Notes: generated by a model from the letters alone, not told the origin. 64,000 bases of DNA from Rosa chinensis (GCF_002994745.2 NC_037088.1:61708397-61772396), one strand, 5' to 3'; counted from the first letter of the stretch, positions 1-10,616 are shown. Numbers and translations: made by a program.

Positions 1-186
1 ACTTGAATGAACAACGCCCACAAACATAACCACTATATCCACATGTACAAACCCTTTCAAATTTACCCCTTCAATAACCTTTCTTGCTGGCTAGTTTTTA
101 TCATAGTTGAGTCGCATAATTTTTACCATTCTCACTCTCTTACCTTCAATATTCAAGTGATCCGTTGGAGTTAGTAAGCTATAAAG

Positions 187-935
187 ATGCATAGATCCGC
201 AAGCTGGACCAGGGCGGATGAGTACTATGCGTCGTCACCGTCGCCCTCAAAGGGCCCGTCGGGGCTGCGAATGTCGGTGTCATTCTTCCAAGGGAGTGAT
301 AGTCAGCTGCCGATTTATGATCCGCCCATAGCCGAGTTGGCCAAGAAGGAAAAGGCTCGCGTCAACTTTGCCGAGAATGCTGTCCATGTTATCCCCTTTG
401 TGCTTCTTCTATGCGCTTTCATTCTTTGGTTTTTCTCTAATCCAGGTAAGTTTTGCGGATCCAGACTATACTAGTAAGTACATTTTTGCATGGTTAGGCC
501 GGGCTAGCTCCTCTGTAATGTTCATTGTACAAACTTCTTTGAGACATTTTACTAACACTTTATCCGCATAATCTTGCTAAACACAAAAGATATAAAATTC
601 TTTCATCGCTTGCCATTATACAATTGGGGTAGTTGCCTACGCTCACCCTTGAATCCGGCGGTTGAATCTCTAGCCATTACTTGTGAATCAGTAATCGGTT
701 TTTTGGTTGACAAAATGGTAAACTGAACTGAATTGCTACATGTTTGTTTTGTTGGTACTGTGTTGCAGATGTAGATGTGAGGATGAAGGATCCAATAGCA
801 GCAAAAAGTATTGAAGGACTGACATTAGAGGGGGAGATTGAGAACGATAGCGATGGCACTCAAACAGGAGCTCTACCCATTGTCGATTTGGGACTAGACA
901 CCGATCCAACAAAGCAAACCAAATATAAAAGATAG
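187..935 (+). CDS. Small single-pass membrane protein, 2 exons
   Basis: Two exons, 187-445 and 769-935, are joined by a GT-AG intron (donor gtaag, acceptor ttgcag) to give 141 residues. The start is the first ATG and follows a plausible leader. The N-terminal 60 residues are polar, rich in Ser, Pro and Tyr, and contain basic stretches (AKKEKARVN). One hydrophobic segment spans about residues 66-83 (HVIPFVLLLCAFILWFF) and is followed by an acidic tail ending in a basic KQTKYKR. There is no N-terminal signal peptide, so it is probably a signal-anchored membrane protein. I do not recognise the family. The clean splice and acidic tail make it a real gene rather than a chance ORF, but function is unknown. 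Confidence 0.7.
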
Positions 936-1299
936 AGCTTATTGCACGAATTGCAGAACAAAATTGCAGACTATATATAGTTATATACAGAGATGCAACT
1001 GTGACGATTACTTCTGGAAGTTAATTGGGTGCAATGAAATAACAAATGTACTTTTGGTTTTGTATTTTCCCATACATTGTTCTGAAGCCAAATTTATTGA
1101 TGCTTTTTTGGTAATGTAAATTTATGGAGTACATTAGCTAAATTAAAGAAAAAATATTTTTCCAATTTGCAACTCTGGTTTCACAGATAGATGACGATAT
1201 CTTTTTTTGGTTACTTTAGATGAATAGATATAAAGAATGGAGTTAAACCATATAGCATGTTTGCTGCCCTTAAGGATAACTTTAAGAGAATGTGAGAAA
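936..1299. other. Intergenic, 3' flank of the membrane protein gene
   Basis: AT-rich DNA holding the presumed 3' UTR. I see no further gene, repeat or RNA here. Confidence 0.5.
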
Positions 1300-2345
1300 T
1301 AAGTGAATCTCAACTAATAACTAAATAGATTACATAACATTGGATCCATATTTACGGGACCGTCAACATGAGTGACTGCCATGAGCCAAAAAAACCTAAC
1401 CCCTAACCAAATTTTATGTTCATACCCGCGAGCTACAATGAGTACCAACCAAACCTGTACCGATACAACCCAGCCACTAACATTACGATGAACTATTTTT
1501 ACCCGTTCGGACACCGCGACCCAATACCGTCAGATCAAGTGTAAGGGTGATTCACCATCACGTTGATAACCAAAAAGCACCAACCAACGACCAGACCATG
1601 ACACACCAGAACGACCATGACACCATAATAATGGCATCAACACTACCCAGAAACCCCCAAACCCTCGCTCACAAGAGGAGTGACTTATTTTCACCAAACC
1701 AACAACTAGAAAAAAAAAACATTAACAAACTAAATTGGGAACAACAAAACACCCAAGAAGCCCAAAAACAGTGGGCCGGCCCAAACCCCACTTCCCTAGG
1801 GCACAAGCTGCAAGCAGCCACCCCCGCCTCCTGCAAACCCCTTAGCCATCATGTAGCTGCCTCACATCAAAAGCCGCCGGGCTGAAGTCTTCCGCCGTTG
1901 CACAGCCTTGACACGCCACAACCAACCCTTACACCAGGCAGACAACCACAAAACGATCCCAAACCGAAGCAGAGACAGATCCATTTCGAGATCTCCACCT
2001 CCTCGATCCAATCTAAACCGCCACGGCCACAGCCCACGCAAGATTGGTGACGTCAGAAACCACCACCGGACATCCAAAATTTATCGCTGCTGCACCTCCG
2101 TCGTTGCCCCAGATCCAAGAGGGTCAGATCGAGATCGATCCGCCCCGCCCAGAACTGAAGACCCATCCACCCTCACTGGACCACACCGCTGCCCTAGAAC
2201 CTTCCACATATTCGAAACATCATCCTCTCCTGGGCTGGATCGCAATGGCTGGAATGCCGATAGCGTCCAGCCGGGAGAGAACACACACCGTTGGTTTTTT
2301 TTCCTTGGTGCGTGAGGGGCGTTCTCCTTCTCGAGACATACGTCT
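1300..2345 (-). mobile_element. GC-rich block, probable degraded retroelement
   Basis: About 1 kb is markedly richer in G+C than both flanks, with abrupt edges near 1300 and 2345. No long ORF survives. Reading frames on the minus strand (for example 2081-2284 and 1862-2077) give Arg/Gly/Trp-rich peptides of the kind produced by decayed plant retroelement DNA. I found no terminal repeats or target duplication, so class and exact ends are open. It is called transposon-derived on base composition and lack of gene structure only. Confidence 0.3.
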
Positions 2346-2966
2346 ATTAAATTTAAATATTAAAATTATAATAATTTAAAACTGTGCATTAATTATCTTC
2401 AGCCGTTTAATACACTTGTCCCTCACAGTTATTAAAAAAAAAAACTATCCCTTAAGTATGTAGCTCTGAACCAAATAGTATGTAAATCTGAAAACTTATT
2501 TACTCATAGTTCATTGTTTGAAAGTTGCTAATGCTACATCCTTACACTGCAAGCGTCACACACAGACATACTTATAGTTTCGACAAGGTTGTTCACACTT
2601 GCCAGTTGCCACAGACATAAAATGATATGAAACAAATGCAAAAAAAGAAGAAAATATATACACGTAACACGAAAATTGATAAACCGATGAAATAAGGGTT
2701 AATGCTCATACACCCCAAATCTGGGAAAATACTTCTCATACACCCCAGTGTATTATTTTTGTTCCCTCTTACACAACTTTTTTTCATTTTCTTTCTTACC
2801 TACCCATCTTTTCAAAATTCCTACCATTAGTACCCCTTTGCTGTTTTGGTCTGTCAGAGTCTGCATCTGCATATGTCTCTTTCATAAGTTTATACTATAT
2901 ATGTTGTTTTAGAAACGTGGTGGGCCCATCAGAGTTTGTTTCATTTGAATATATATATGAAGCTGA
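2346..2966. other. AT-rich spacer left of the viral insertion
   Basis: No gene is visible. A short direct repeat, ctcatacacccc, occurs at about 2704-2715 and 2736-2747. An alternating TA run (about 2949-2959) lies just left of the first virus-like sequence. The exact junction between host and viral DNA cannot be fixed without an empty allele. Confidence 0.4.
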
Positions 2967-3263
2967 CAGTCATCCTCTAATTCGAAAGGTAAACGGTACA
3001 AATTACTATTCATAATTTCAATAGTAGACAGACTTGAGTTAGTTGCTATATGCAAACAGACTACTAAAGAACTGCAGAAAGAGAGAGAAAAACTGAGAAA
3101 ATTAAAAACCTATCGGGACAGCCTTGATAGAGAATCTCCCAATTACTGGGATATTATTTATAGACTTCAGACTAGAATCTATAAAATAGAAGAAGAGATA
3201 GAAAATCTCCTATATGTTCTGGTAGAGGAACAAAAACCTCTTGATTTTTTTAGCATTGGTTAG
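2967..3263 (+). pseudogene. AUG-less coiled-coil reading frame upstream of the primer site
   Basis: After a stop at 2964-2966 the frame stays open for 98 codons to a TAG at 3261-3263, which is 13 bases before the primer site. It has no in-frame ATG. From about 3060 the peptide is Lys/Glu/Leu-rich and strongly helical, with heptad-like spacing (KELQKEREKLRKLK, then IYKIEEEIENLL), so a coiled coil is likely. It looks like the 3' end of a viral ORF or exon whose 5' part is missing or lies across the circular junction. The virus-like start of the insertion probably falls near its left end. Function unknown. Confidence 0.45.
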
Positions 3264-3276
3264 ATCCGCACCTCAC

Positions 3277-3288
3277 TGGTATCAGAGC
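3277..3288 (+). promoter_or_regulatory. Minus-strand primer binding site, tRNA-iMet
   Basis: The 12-mer tggtatcagagc is the standard complement of the 3' end of plant initiator tRNA-Met, used by caulimovirids to prime minus-strand DNA synthesis. It lies 32 bases before the movement-protein ATG. By convention it marks nucleotide 1 of the circular viral genome. Confidence 0.85.
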
Positions 3289-3320
3289 TTGTAAAAGGCT
3301 CAAATGAGAACCCCTCCTTA

Positions 3321-5051
3321 ATGGGGACAATGTCAGAATTGTTATTAGAGAAAATAAATTCTCTACTGAAATCTTCTGATGAGAAATATCAGAAGCTGTT
3401 ACTAGAAGTATCTAGATGTCAGTCGACTCTAGAAAAAGTACCTGCTATAATCCACCAATTGGAAAGATTGGAAAACAAACTGGATTATATCAAAGATCTT
3501 CCAAAAACGGAAGAAGAAAAACTGACGAGTGTCAGTAGAAAAATCAAAGAACAGCAAAAAACGCTGGAATCTATACTGAAGGACAGGAAATTGCCTACAG
3601 TAAAAAAGAAGACTAATGGGTTCAAACCATTAGAAAAACCAGACTCAAATCGTGTTCCTAACATGATTTTTCTGGAACCATCTACTAGTCAGTCTAGTAT
3701 CCGGTATGAAAACCCGGAGAATACAGAAAAAAGAGAAATGAAGATGTTAAGCATCTTTGGGAAGAAGAAAGGAGTTCAACTCCTAAATTCTGAAGAATTT
3801 GAATACAATGAAATCGAGCATGAGGTAAAAAACTCCTCAATTCCAAAGCTAGATTTCAAACAGATCTACAGACGGGGAACATTTGACTTGATGGATAGCC
3901 ATCATTTCAAAGTACTTGAATTCACAACCCCCTCAACAACAGGAGAAACAGATCTCTTAATGATCACCCCTGCTGAAGTTGCCAGAGCACAAGCAAAGCA
4001 GTACCAATTTATGCACATTGGAGCAGTCCAAGTCGGCATAAAACTGTTGGCAAGAGAAGGCATCAACTGTTCAGTCCTATGTGTCCTGCAAGACAACAGA
4101 TTGACAGACTTCCAAGCTAGTCTGTTGGGAACTCTAGAAGCATCACTATGCAACCAGGTAGCATATTTCAACTGCTTCCCCAACTTCTCAACCAGCTTGA
4201 AGGATGCAGCCCACTGCCTCAGACTGAGAGTCAAGACAGACGGGATCTCAATGAAAGAAGAAATGCAAGAATTGGCAATAGTATACAGAGTGTACTATAA
4301 ACTGATGAGCACCACAGTGGAACCAAAAACAAGGATCTCCAACATCCCTGGTCTCACTACTGGATTCCTCACCAGCCAGAAGAACCATTCACAGCAGATT
4401 CACAAGGTTGCTTGGAATGAAGTGACTTTTCCTCTTGAATGGAAATTATCCGGTCCAAAAAAGCTGCCGGAAAGAGCAAAAGCAAAGATCTACGAGAGTA
4501 GACGCACTGGAGAAATCAGCCTCAACTTTGAAGATCACAGGAAAAGTGATGTCTGTCCTGAAAATATCAGGATAAACAGCAATCTTCTGAGAAGAAGCTA
4601 CAGCACCAGAGAAGCCGGTGTCAGTGGTACAAAACCCACTATTGAAGAACCAATATCAGAAGAAGATTTGGAAGCTGATCTACTCAGACCAGTCCATATG
4701 TTCAGAGCTGAGAGGCTCTATGATCTTTACAAAGAAGCTGAGAATTGTGAAAGTCCTGAACGATTAGAAAAACTAATCGAGGAAATGAAAGAATTCAAAT
4801 GCAGAAAGACAAGAAAAGTCTTTCCTTACCAAGATGTTGAAATGGAAGAAGGAGGAAGCTCCAGAACTTTCATAAAAAAAGAAACAAGGGAAATGAAACT
4901 CCCAGTTCAGAAAGCCCCCAAGGGTAAAAAAGGAGAAATTAAGAAATTCTCAAAGATTAGTCCCCGAGGACAATCTGCCAAGAGTTCCGATTACGAACTA
5001 TGGCATCTGGTTGAACCTAGACAAGAGTCTAGACAAAAGAAAAACCATTGA
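3321..5051 (+). CDS. Caulimovirid movement-protein ORF (30K superfamily)
   Basis: 576 codons, uninterrupted, starting at a true ATG just after the primer site (a second ATG follows at codon 4). Residues 1-100 are a Lys/Glu/Leu-rich coiled coil. About residues 180-385 carry the movement-protein core: an alternating beta-strand region with a MITPAEVARAQ segment and a conserved LTDFQASLLGTLEASL block. The last 190 residues are charged and low in complexity. In caulimovirids this protein forms tubules through plasmodesmata and moves virus between cells. The ORF overlaps the open part of the next frame by about 40 bases, but the next ATG lies 20 bases downstream of this stop, a spacing suited to reinitiation. 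It is intact as read. Confidence 0.75.
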   Translation: MGTMSELLLEKINSLLKSSDEKYQKLLLEVSRCQSTLEKVPAIIHQLERLENKLDYIKDLPKTEEEKLTSVSRKIKEQQKTLESILKDRKLPTVKKKTNGFKPLEKPDSNRVPNMIFLEPSTSQSSIRYENPENTEKREMKMLSIFGKKKGVQLLNSEEFEYNEIEHEVKNSSIPKLDFKQIYRRGTFDLMDSHHFKVLEFTTPSTTGETDLLMITPAEVARAQAKQYQFMHIGAVQVGIKLLAREGINCSVLCVLQDNRLTDFQASLLGTLEASLCNQVAYFNCFPNFSTSLKDAAHCLRLRVKTDGISMKEEMQELAIVYRVYYKLMSTTVEPKTRISNIPGLTTGFLTSQKNHSQQIHKVAWNEVTFPLEWKLSGPKKLPERAKAKIYESRRTGEISLNFEDHRKSDVCPENIRINSNLLRRSYSTREAGVSGTKPTIEEPISEEDLEADLLRPVHMFRAERLYDLYKEAENCESPERLEKLIEEMKEFKCRKTRKVFPYQDVEMEEGGSSRTFIKKETREMKLPVQKAPKGKKGEIKKFSKISPRGQSAKSSDYELWHLVEPRQESRQKKNH

Positions 5052-5070
5052 CCAATGGGTAGATAGCCTG

Positions 5071-8004
5071 ATGATGGCTTCTGCACTCACCCTTGGAAAA
5101 TTTGAAGCACCAGATTTGCAGGTGTACTATGAAACTACTCTTACTGGAGTGGCAAAAAAGTACTACCTATCTTTCAAAGAAACTGCCAGAGGAAGAGACT
5201 GGCTTGAAGAGATAAAAAATTCAAAGTCTCCGTATGATTTTGCAGTACCCCTGTACGATCAGTTCTGTGGAGATCTCTCAAATCTGAGTGAGAAAGCCAA
5301 AGAAACGGCAAAGTCGAATATCTATGCTCTCAAAATCTGTGACATGAGATATTTCGAAGAGTACCTGAATGAGTTTCAGGAATATTACTGTACAATTGGT
5401 GAACTAGAGAATACTGATCTAGTTAATCTGTTGCACAGAAAGCTCCCTGAACCATGGAGAACAGCTGTGAGAGAAAGCATAGCTGAGAAACCAATTGAAA
5501 GATTTTCAGTTGGAGGGATTGCCGACAGAATCCGGCAACTACTGAAGGAGCAATGCAAAGCCAATCTTAGAGCTAAGATGGCCAAGAAGCAACTCAAAGG
5601 AGTTGAAAATTTCTGCTATAGAATACTTGATATACCCACAAACTGGGGATGTCATGAATCCGAATTCCACAGAAAGAAGAAAAAAGAAAAATATTACTCT
5701 AAAAAATTCAAAAAGAGTAATCAGAAGAATTGGAGATTCAAGAAAAGCTCCAATTACAAGAAGCAACAGGATAAAGATCCAAAAAAGAAATTCTTCAAGA
5801 AAAAGAAGAATACTCAGCAGCATAAACAACCTAGCAAGAAAGCTTGCAGATGTTGGTTGTGTAAAGCTGAAGGGCACTATGCCAATGAATGCCCAGAAAA
5901 GGGTAAAAGATCTACTAAAGCTCTCTTTGAAGAATACGAGCAAATAGTAGAGGTAGCAAACATGAAAGGCTACGAAATAGCCTATTCTGATGATGAAGAT
6001 GACGACAGGTCAGTCTACTCTGCCTGGTCGGAAGAAGAAGAAAGTTCATCAGAAGCGTCTGAGATAGATTCTGAAGTAGAGCACTTCGAATCCAGACAGA
6101 TGAATGTGTTGAAAGTCAAAAATTGGGAAGAAAGCAAGACAGAATCCTTCATGTCTTCTTATCAGGTCAACCCTGGTTCATTCGTTTGTGACTACTGCTT
6201 TTGTCAAGAGAAGAATGGTCTCCCTATGTTCTGTGAAGAGTCTAAGAAGACGTATCACAAAGAATGCTTCATAGCTGAAGCAAGAAGAAAAACCAGGAAT
6301 GGTCTTGTCAGCCAATGGGTTGAGCAAGAATATGAAGAGTATTTCGCTGAGAAAAAGGCGAAAGAAGTTGAAACTCTGTTCCAGGAAACCATGGAACAAA
6401 CAAAAAGAGTTGAAACAACTATGTTCCAGGAAACCATGGAACAACCATTTTCCTCAGAAATAAAGGAAGAAATCATCGGTGAAGAAACGATCGATGAAGA
6501 TATTGAACTGGTTGAAATACCAGAAAAAGAAAAACTGGTGAAACAACCACCAGAAACTGTTCATCTCTTGGAAAGACAAGAGATAGCTGCAGATACAGGC
6601 ACTTGGGATCTACTTGGCCAACCATCCGGCAAGTTTGATTACAAAGTCAGATATGATCCTCCGTCCTGGTATACTGATCCAGACAGCAAAAGGATTATTC
6701 CTACAGATTGGGATGATAATGAAGATGAATCACCCACTCAGGAAAATGTTCCAGAAGAATGTAAACCATTCATTCCCAATGAACAAGCTCAAGAAAATGA
6801 GCTTCAGCAATCGAAAGTCGTCTCTACAAGTAGATACAGCAACTGCATAGAGATTGGACTCAAGTTCCCTGATCACAGGAAATATCATCTACATGCTTTT
6901 GTAGATAATGGATCAGGATTTACTGTTGCAAAGAGATTTGCAATTCCAGAAGAACTCTGGAACGAAGACAAAAAGAAGTCAGCTACTGGTGTTACATTTG
7001 ATGGAAGCCATCTCACCATGAAGAAAGTAGCAAAAAATGTTCATATCACCATCGGTGGAGGAACATTTATCATCCAGAATGTTTGGCAATCTGAAGGCCA
7101 AGGATCCGATTTCTTGTTGGGCAATGATTTTATTCTCCAACAACGATTCATTCAGGATGAAGAAGCGATAGGCTTCAGAAAAGGAGAACGGGTGTTCTGG
7201 GCAGACCGACTCACACATGCATTCAGCGTGGTAGGTCCCGGTTTTACTACTCACTATCAGAGATCGCAACAGAATAGTGGTGATCTTACCCCCTACAAAC
7301 CCAAATTTCAGCCCATACTCCAAATAAAACAACAAGAAGAACTGCTTGTTGAAGAATCTTCAGAAGAAGAAGAAGAAGAAACTAGTGAAGATGAAGAAGC
7401 TAGTTTCATCCATGAGCACAACCTCAAGCACTTTCAAAACAAGCTTGAGTTGCAGCAAATTCCCACTCCTGAAAAAATCTGGAAGTTCCCAGACAGGATC
7501 CCTGATGCTAAGAGTCTAGAGAGATTCCTTGGTGTCATAAATTATGGGAAAGATTTCATCCCTAGAATCTCAGGGTTAACAGCAATGTTATCTTCCAAGA
7601 CAAGTTCCAAAAGAAAATGGAACTTCACAGAAGATGATGAAAAGATCGTGAAGCAGATAAAAAATCTCTGCAAGAACCTCCCTCCTCTTCAACAACCAGA
7701 AGAGAATGATGAAATTATCCTCCAGACAGATGCGAGTGATAATTACTGGTCCGGTGTTGTTCTAGCGAGAGCGCCTGGAACTAACATTGAAAAGATCTGC
7801 AAATTTTGTAGCGGCAAGTTCAGCCCTGCAGAACTGAATTATCCCACAGGGGAAAAAGAAATTTTAGCTGTCAAGAAAACGATTTTAAATTCTCCCGCTT
7901 ATCTGGGAAAAACCTTTACTGTCCGCACCGATTGTGCTAGAGTAAAGAATTTTAAAAATTTCAAACTTGACAAACCTGCTGATAGAGGAAGATTAGCAAA
8001 CTGA
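5071..8004 (+). pseudogene. Caulimovirid capsid-protease-RNase H ORF, RT core missing
   Basis: The frame is open from 5011, with its first ATG at 5071, to a TGA at 8002-8004. In order: a capsid-like region (about 5090-5640), a very basic Lys-rich stretch, a CCHC zinc knuckle (5851-5892, C-x2-C-x4-H-x4-C), an acidic stretch, a second Cys/His cluster (about 6190-6270), a retropepsin-like protease motif FVDNGSG (6901-6921) with Asn where Thr or Ser is common, an acidic Glu run (about 7345-7405), the last part of the RT connection (FPDRI...RFLGVINYG) and RNase H (TDAS near 7730, YPTGEKE near 7843). No Y-x-D-D palm motif is present: protease leads directly into the RT thumb, so roughly 200 residues are missing. 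The TGA then cuts the end of RNase H. Confidence 0.8.
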
Positions 8005-9399
8005 CAATTATTTCTTAACCAATATGATTATACTGTTGAATTAATTGCAGGTAACAAGAACTATCTTCCAGACGCATTGACCAGAGAATTGGCAATGTTC
8101 AGCCAAAGAGAAGATGACGAAGGTCGTAATCCCAGAAGCAGAAGGATTGAGAAAGAACAGGAACCTGAAGAGGATCCAAAAGAAACCAAGGAGAAAATCC
8201 TTAAAAGGTTTCTGCTAAGCTCAAAAGGCTTGGCCTCAACTGATCAATCCCAGGGTAAAGGATTGGCTAGCCCGTCTCAAACGGCAGACGGTAAAGGCAC
8301 ATCAAGACCATTGATGGCTGCTGCTTTGCCAAAAAGCAGACCAACTCCGAGTGGAGTTATAAATGTTTTTAATTATGAATTAAGAACTTTTGATACTCCT
8401 GTGTTCATAACTGGCAGGAGACTAGCTTATCACCAGAAGACAATCCTGGATAATCTCTTATTTGCCTTTCAAGAAAGAAGCAGTGGATTAATGTTCCCAG
8501 CTCTGTTCGCATTAGCTGAAGAACTCTACGAGAATGGTAGACCACAAGGTGAAGAGCTTCATACACAGCAGAGTGCTGTAAGGAAAGAAAAACTATCCTT
8601 CCTTGAAAGTCCAGAAAGTGCTAGGGTCCCTATCATGGCACTCAATGAATCAGACTGGTATGAATTCCATAATCTGATAGGAAGGCACAATCCTGAAAAC
8701 CTAGTTCCCCCAACCCTCTTCATTGTCTCAGGACCATATGTTGGAAGATACCTGGTAAATGTTCAAAGTGAACATCCTCAAGAACACAAGCTTTGGCTTG
8801 TTGAAAATGGTTTTGTCCATAATTTATGGACTAAAACTAATGATGATCTAAGAGGCTTGCCGCCTATTATTGTCAACACGGTCAAGAACATCAGAAAAGA
8901 CAACTGTATGCTTCGTCTGAAGTTCAGATCCACTCCTCCAGAATGGATTCAGAAGACAGATGGTGAAGTTGAATATCTTCCTCCATATCATTATGTGAGA
9001 ATTATTCAAAGAAGATATCTTCAACCAGCCTGTGTAGCATACAATGGCCAACCAAATTCTAGCATCCCCTGGATGAAGGCCATGACTCTTGACTACATCA
9101 AAAAGATCATCTCTGAAGATAGCAGCAACACATTCCTGGCAGCAGGAGAAAAAACGATTATCACTGCTTACGATCATCCTGACGTAGTCAGCAGCGATAT
9201 ATTCCTATCTCTAACCAGAAAAGAGATAGACTCGACAATGGCATGCATGCGTTGGGTGGAAAAGCTTGAAAATGACAACCACTACAAGATGTATGTTGAT
9301 ACAGACGTCGAGGATAATGCAACAACCACTCGCATGGCCCAAGCAGACAACAACTCCTTTGTCTTTGGCCGCCATTCTGAAACGGACGAGAACATGTGA
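8005..9399 (+). pseudogene. Frame continuing past the stop: RNase H end plus unassigned viral domain
   Basis: Directly after the TGA the same frame stays open for 464 codons. The first 30 read as the normal end of RNase H (ending near LPDALTREL), which shows the TGA is a break in an existing gene. There is an ATG at 8095, so the remainder could also be a separate ORF of 434 codons. It begins with a charged Arg/Glu/Pro-rich linker, then about 330 residues of ordered, globular-looking sequence (for example VINVFNYELRTFD, LPPYHYVRIIQRRYLQP). By position it corresponds to the 3' ORF that encodes a translational transactivator/inclusion protein in several caulimovirid genera, but I see no decisive motif, so the role is inferred. 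Confidence 0.6.
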
Positions 9400-9474
9400 A
9401 GCTACAGGTGAAGAATCAGCACCAAAATTGCAACTGTAGAACTTTAGACTTTTCTAAAGCTACTTTTGCTTTTT

Positions 9475-9515
9475 CCTTTTCAAAAAGAAAAGGTTAAGTG
9501 AAAAACATTTCACTT
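9475..9515 (+). promoter_or_regulatory. Paired hairpins upstream of the viral promoter
   Basis: Two perfect short stems lie side by side: ccttttc/gaaaagg (9475-9481 with 9487-9493) and aagtgaaa/tttcactt (9496-9503 with 9508-9515). They sit between the last viral ORF and the TATA box. Whether they act in DNA or in the transcript cannot be told. Confidence 0.4.
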
Positions 9516-9630
9516 TTTCCTTTTGCTTTTCCCTGACCGACCTCCACCAGCAGGAGCACTACGAAAAGCAAGAGTCACGGAGTTGTCCTGTACATTTTGT
9601 ATTTTGAATTCTAGTTTGAGTTCCGCTCCC

Positions 9631-9701
9631 TATATAAGGAGCTTTAGCTTCTCTTAGAAGGCATTCGAAGTTTAGATCAGAAAAACTCCTCTGAAAATAA
9701 A
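9631..9701 (+). promoter_or_regulatory. 35S-type viral promoter core and poly(A) signal
   Basis: TATATAAGG at 9631-9639 matches the TATA context of caulimovirid pregenomic RNA promoters, predicting a start near 9660-9665. AATAAA lies at 9696-9701, about 35 bases further on. A poly(A) signal just inside the transcript is typical of caulimovirids, which read past it on the first pass of a circular template to make a terminally redundant RNA. In this linear copy the same signal would end or truncate transcripts started here. Confidence 0.65.
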
Positions 9702-9773
9702 AATAGAATAGCAGTGTGCTTCCTTTCCTGTTTAGGTGTGAAGTAGTGTGCTTTCAGTACAAGTAAGTAACTG

Positions 9774-9821
9774 TTCTCATTATTATGGATAGCTAAACAG
9801 CCATTGCTGTTTACCTGAGAA
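9774..9821 (+). promoter_or_regulatory. Nested hairpin in the viral leader
   Basis: An inner stem taaacag/ctgttta (9794-9800 with 9807-9813, six-base loop) is enclosed by an outer stem ttctca/tgagaa (9774-9779 with 9816-9821). A gtaagt splice-donor-like site precedes it at about 9762. Structured leaders with small ORFs are usual in caulimovirid pregenomic RNA. Confidence 0.4.
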
Positions 9822-9825
9822 TGAG

Positions 9826-10607
9826 GCTCTGATTGTTTAAAGTTCATATGTATATTTGAGTAAATAAATTCAGATAGATGTTCACCCACTTCTTTAATTT
9901 CTAAAATGTTTATGTCATTATCTTTACATTTCGTAATCATCTTTATCATGCATGGTTTACTATGTCAAAGCTTGAACATTCGAATGCATGCATCTCATGG
10001 AAAGCTAAAGTTCTAAAGCCTTACTGTTTAGCCAAAAAGAATCAGTTTTAAAACAGAAAAATTAGGACAAGCAGCAGTGATTCCGCCCTGTGAGTAGCCG
10101 TTTAGACAAGAAGTCGTTAGGTGAAATGTGGCATGTTGAAGGCTAGTCTTGTTTTTGTTTTGAAGTTTTTACTGTTCCTTTTTGTTGAATAGAACGGTAG
10201 AAGAATCTAAGGTCAACATAAGATACAGAGGGCATTTGTTTGTTAAAACTATCCCTGAGAGTCTTTGTCTTTTGTCAATAGTGAAATACCAAAGTGTTGG
10301 GCAGTTGGGAAAAATACCAAGGATTTTTGGGTATGCGGGAATTACCTCATGAAATAAAGACGAGAATTAATGGTAAAAATTGTGATATATCCATTTTGTC
10401 TTTCAAACCGCTCTGAGTGGTCATGCACAGTCATGTAATCTCACATCAACTTCAAGTTTCTTGGGGGTTCAAACGTTTAGGTACTCGAGCAAAGAATGAA
10501 TTTCATATGTGCAACTCTTTCGAGTTTCGACCAGTCAAATATTGTAGGCTATCTTTTTTTCTTTTTTCTTTTTATGAAATTGAATTACTATGGTGACAGA
10601 AGCATCA
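9826..10607. other. Spacer right of the viral insertion
   Basis: No gene or clear repeat. The first few hundred bases may still be viral leader, since no junction is visible. The rest is ordinary AT-rich host DNA. Confidence 0.4.
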
Positions 10608-10616
10608 TTTTCTATA

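Larger units (their letters stand above)
2960..9825 (+). mobile_element. Endogenous caulimovirid, near full length
   Basis: A plus-strand pararetrovirus copy without long terminal repeats. In order: an AUG-less open stretch (2967-3263), a tRNA-iMet primer site (3277-3288), a movement-protein ORF (3321-5051), a capsid/zinc-knuckle/protease/RNase H ORF (5071-8004), a same-frame downstream domain (8005-9399), hairpins, a TATA box (9631) and a poly(A) signal (9696). This is the layout of Caulimoviridae, linearised within the leader region. The polymerase palm is absent and a stop interrupts the frame, so the copy is defective as it stands. Genus is not assigned: MP split from a capsid-polymerase ORF with a fused 3' domain does not match one genus I can name confidently. 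Both ends are approximate; leader sequence may extend past 9825. Confidence 0.85.

Noticed and set aside
5011..5070. Start of the capsid ORF at 5011
   Set aside because: The codon there is TTG. The first ATG is 5071, 20 bases after the movement-protein stop.
3000..9700. LTR retrotransposon instead of a pararetrovirus
   Set aside because: No flanking LTRs, no integrase domain, and a 30K-type movement protein plus a TATA/AATAAA pair in caulimovirid arrangement.
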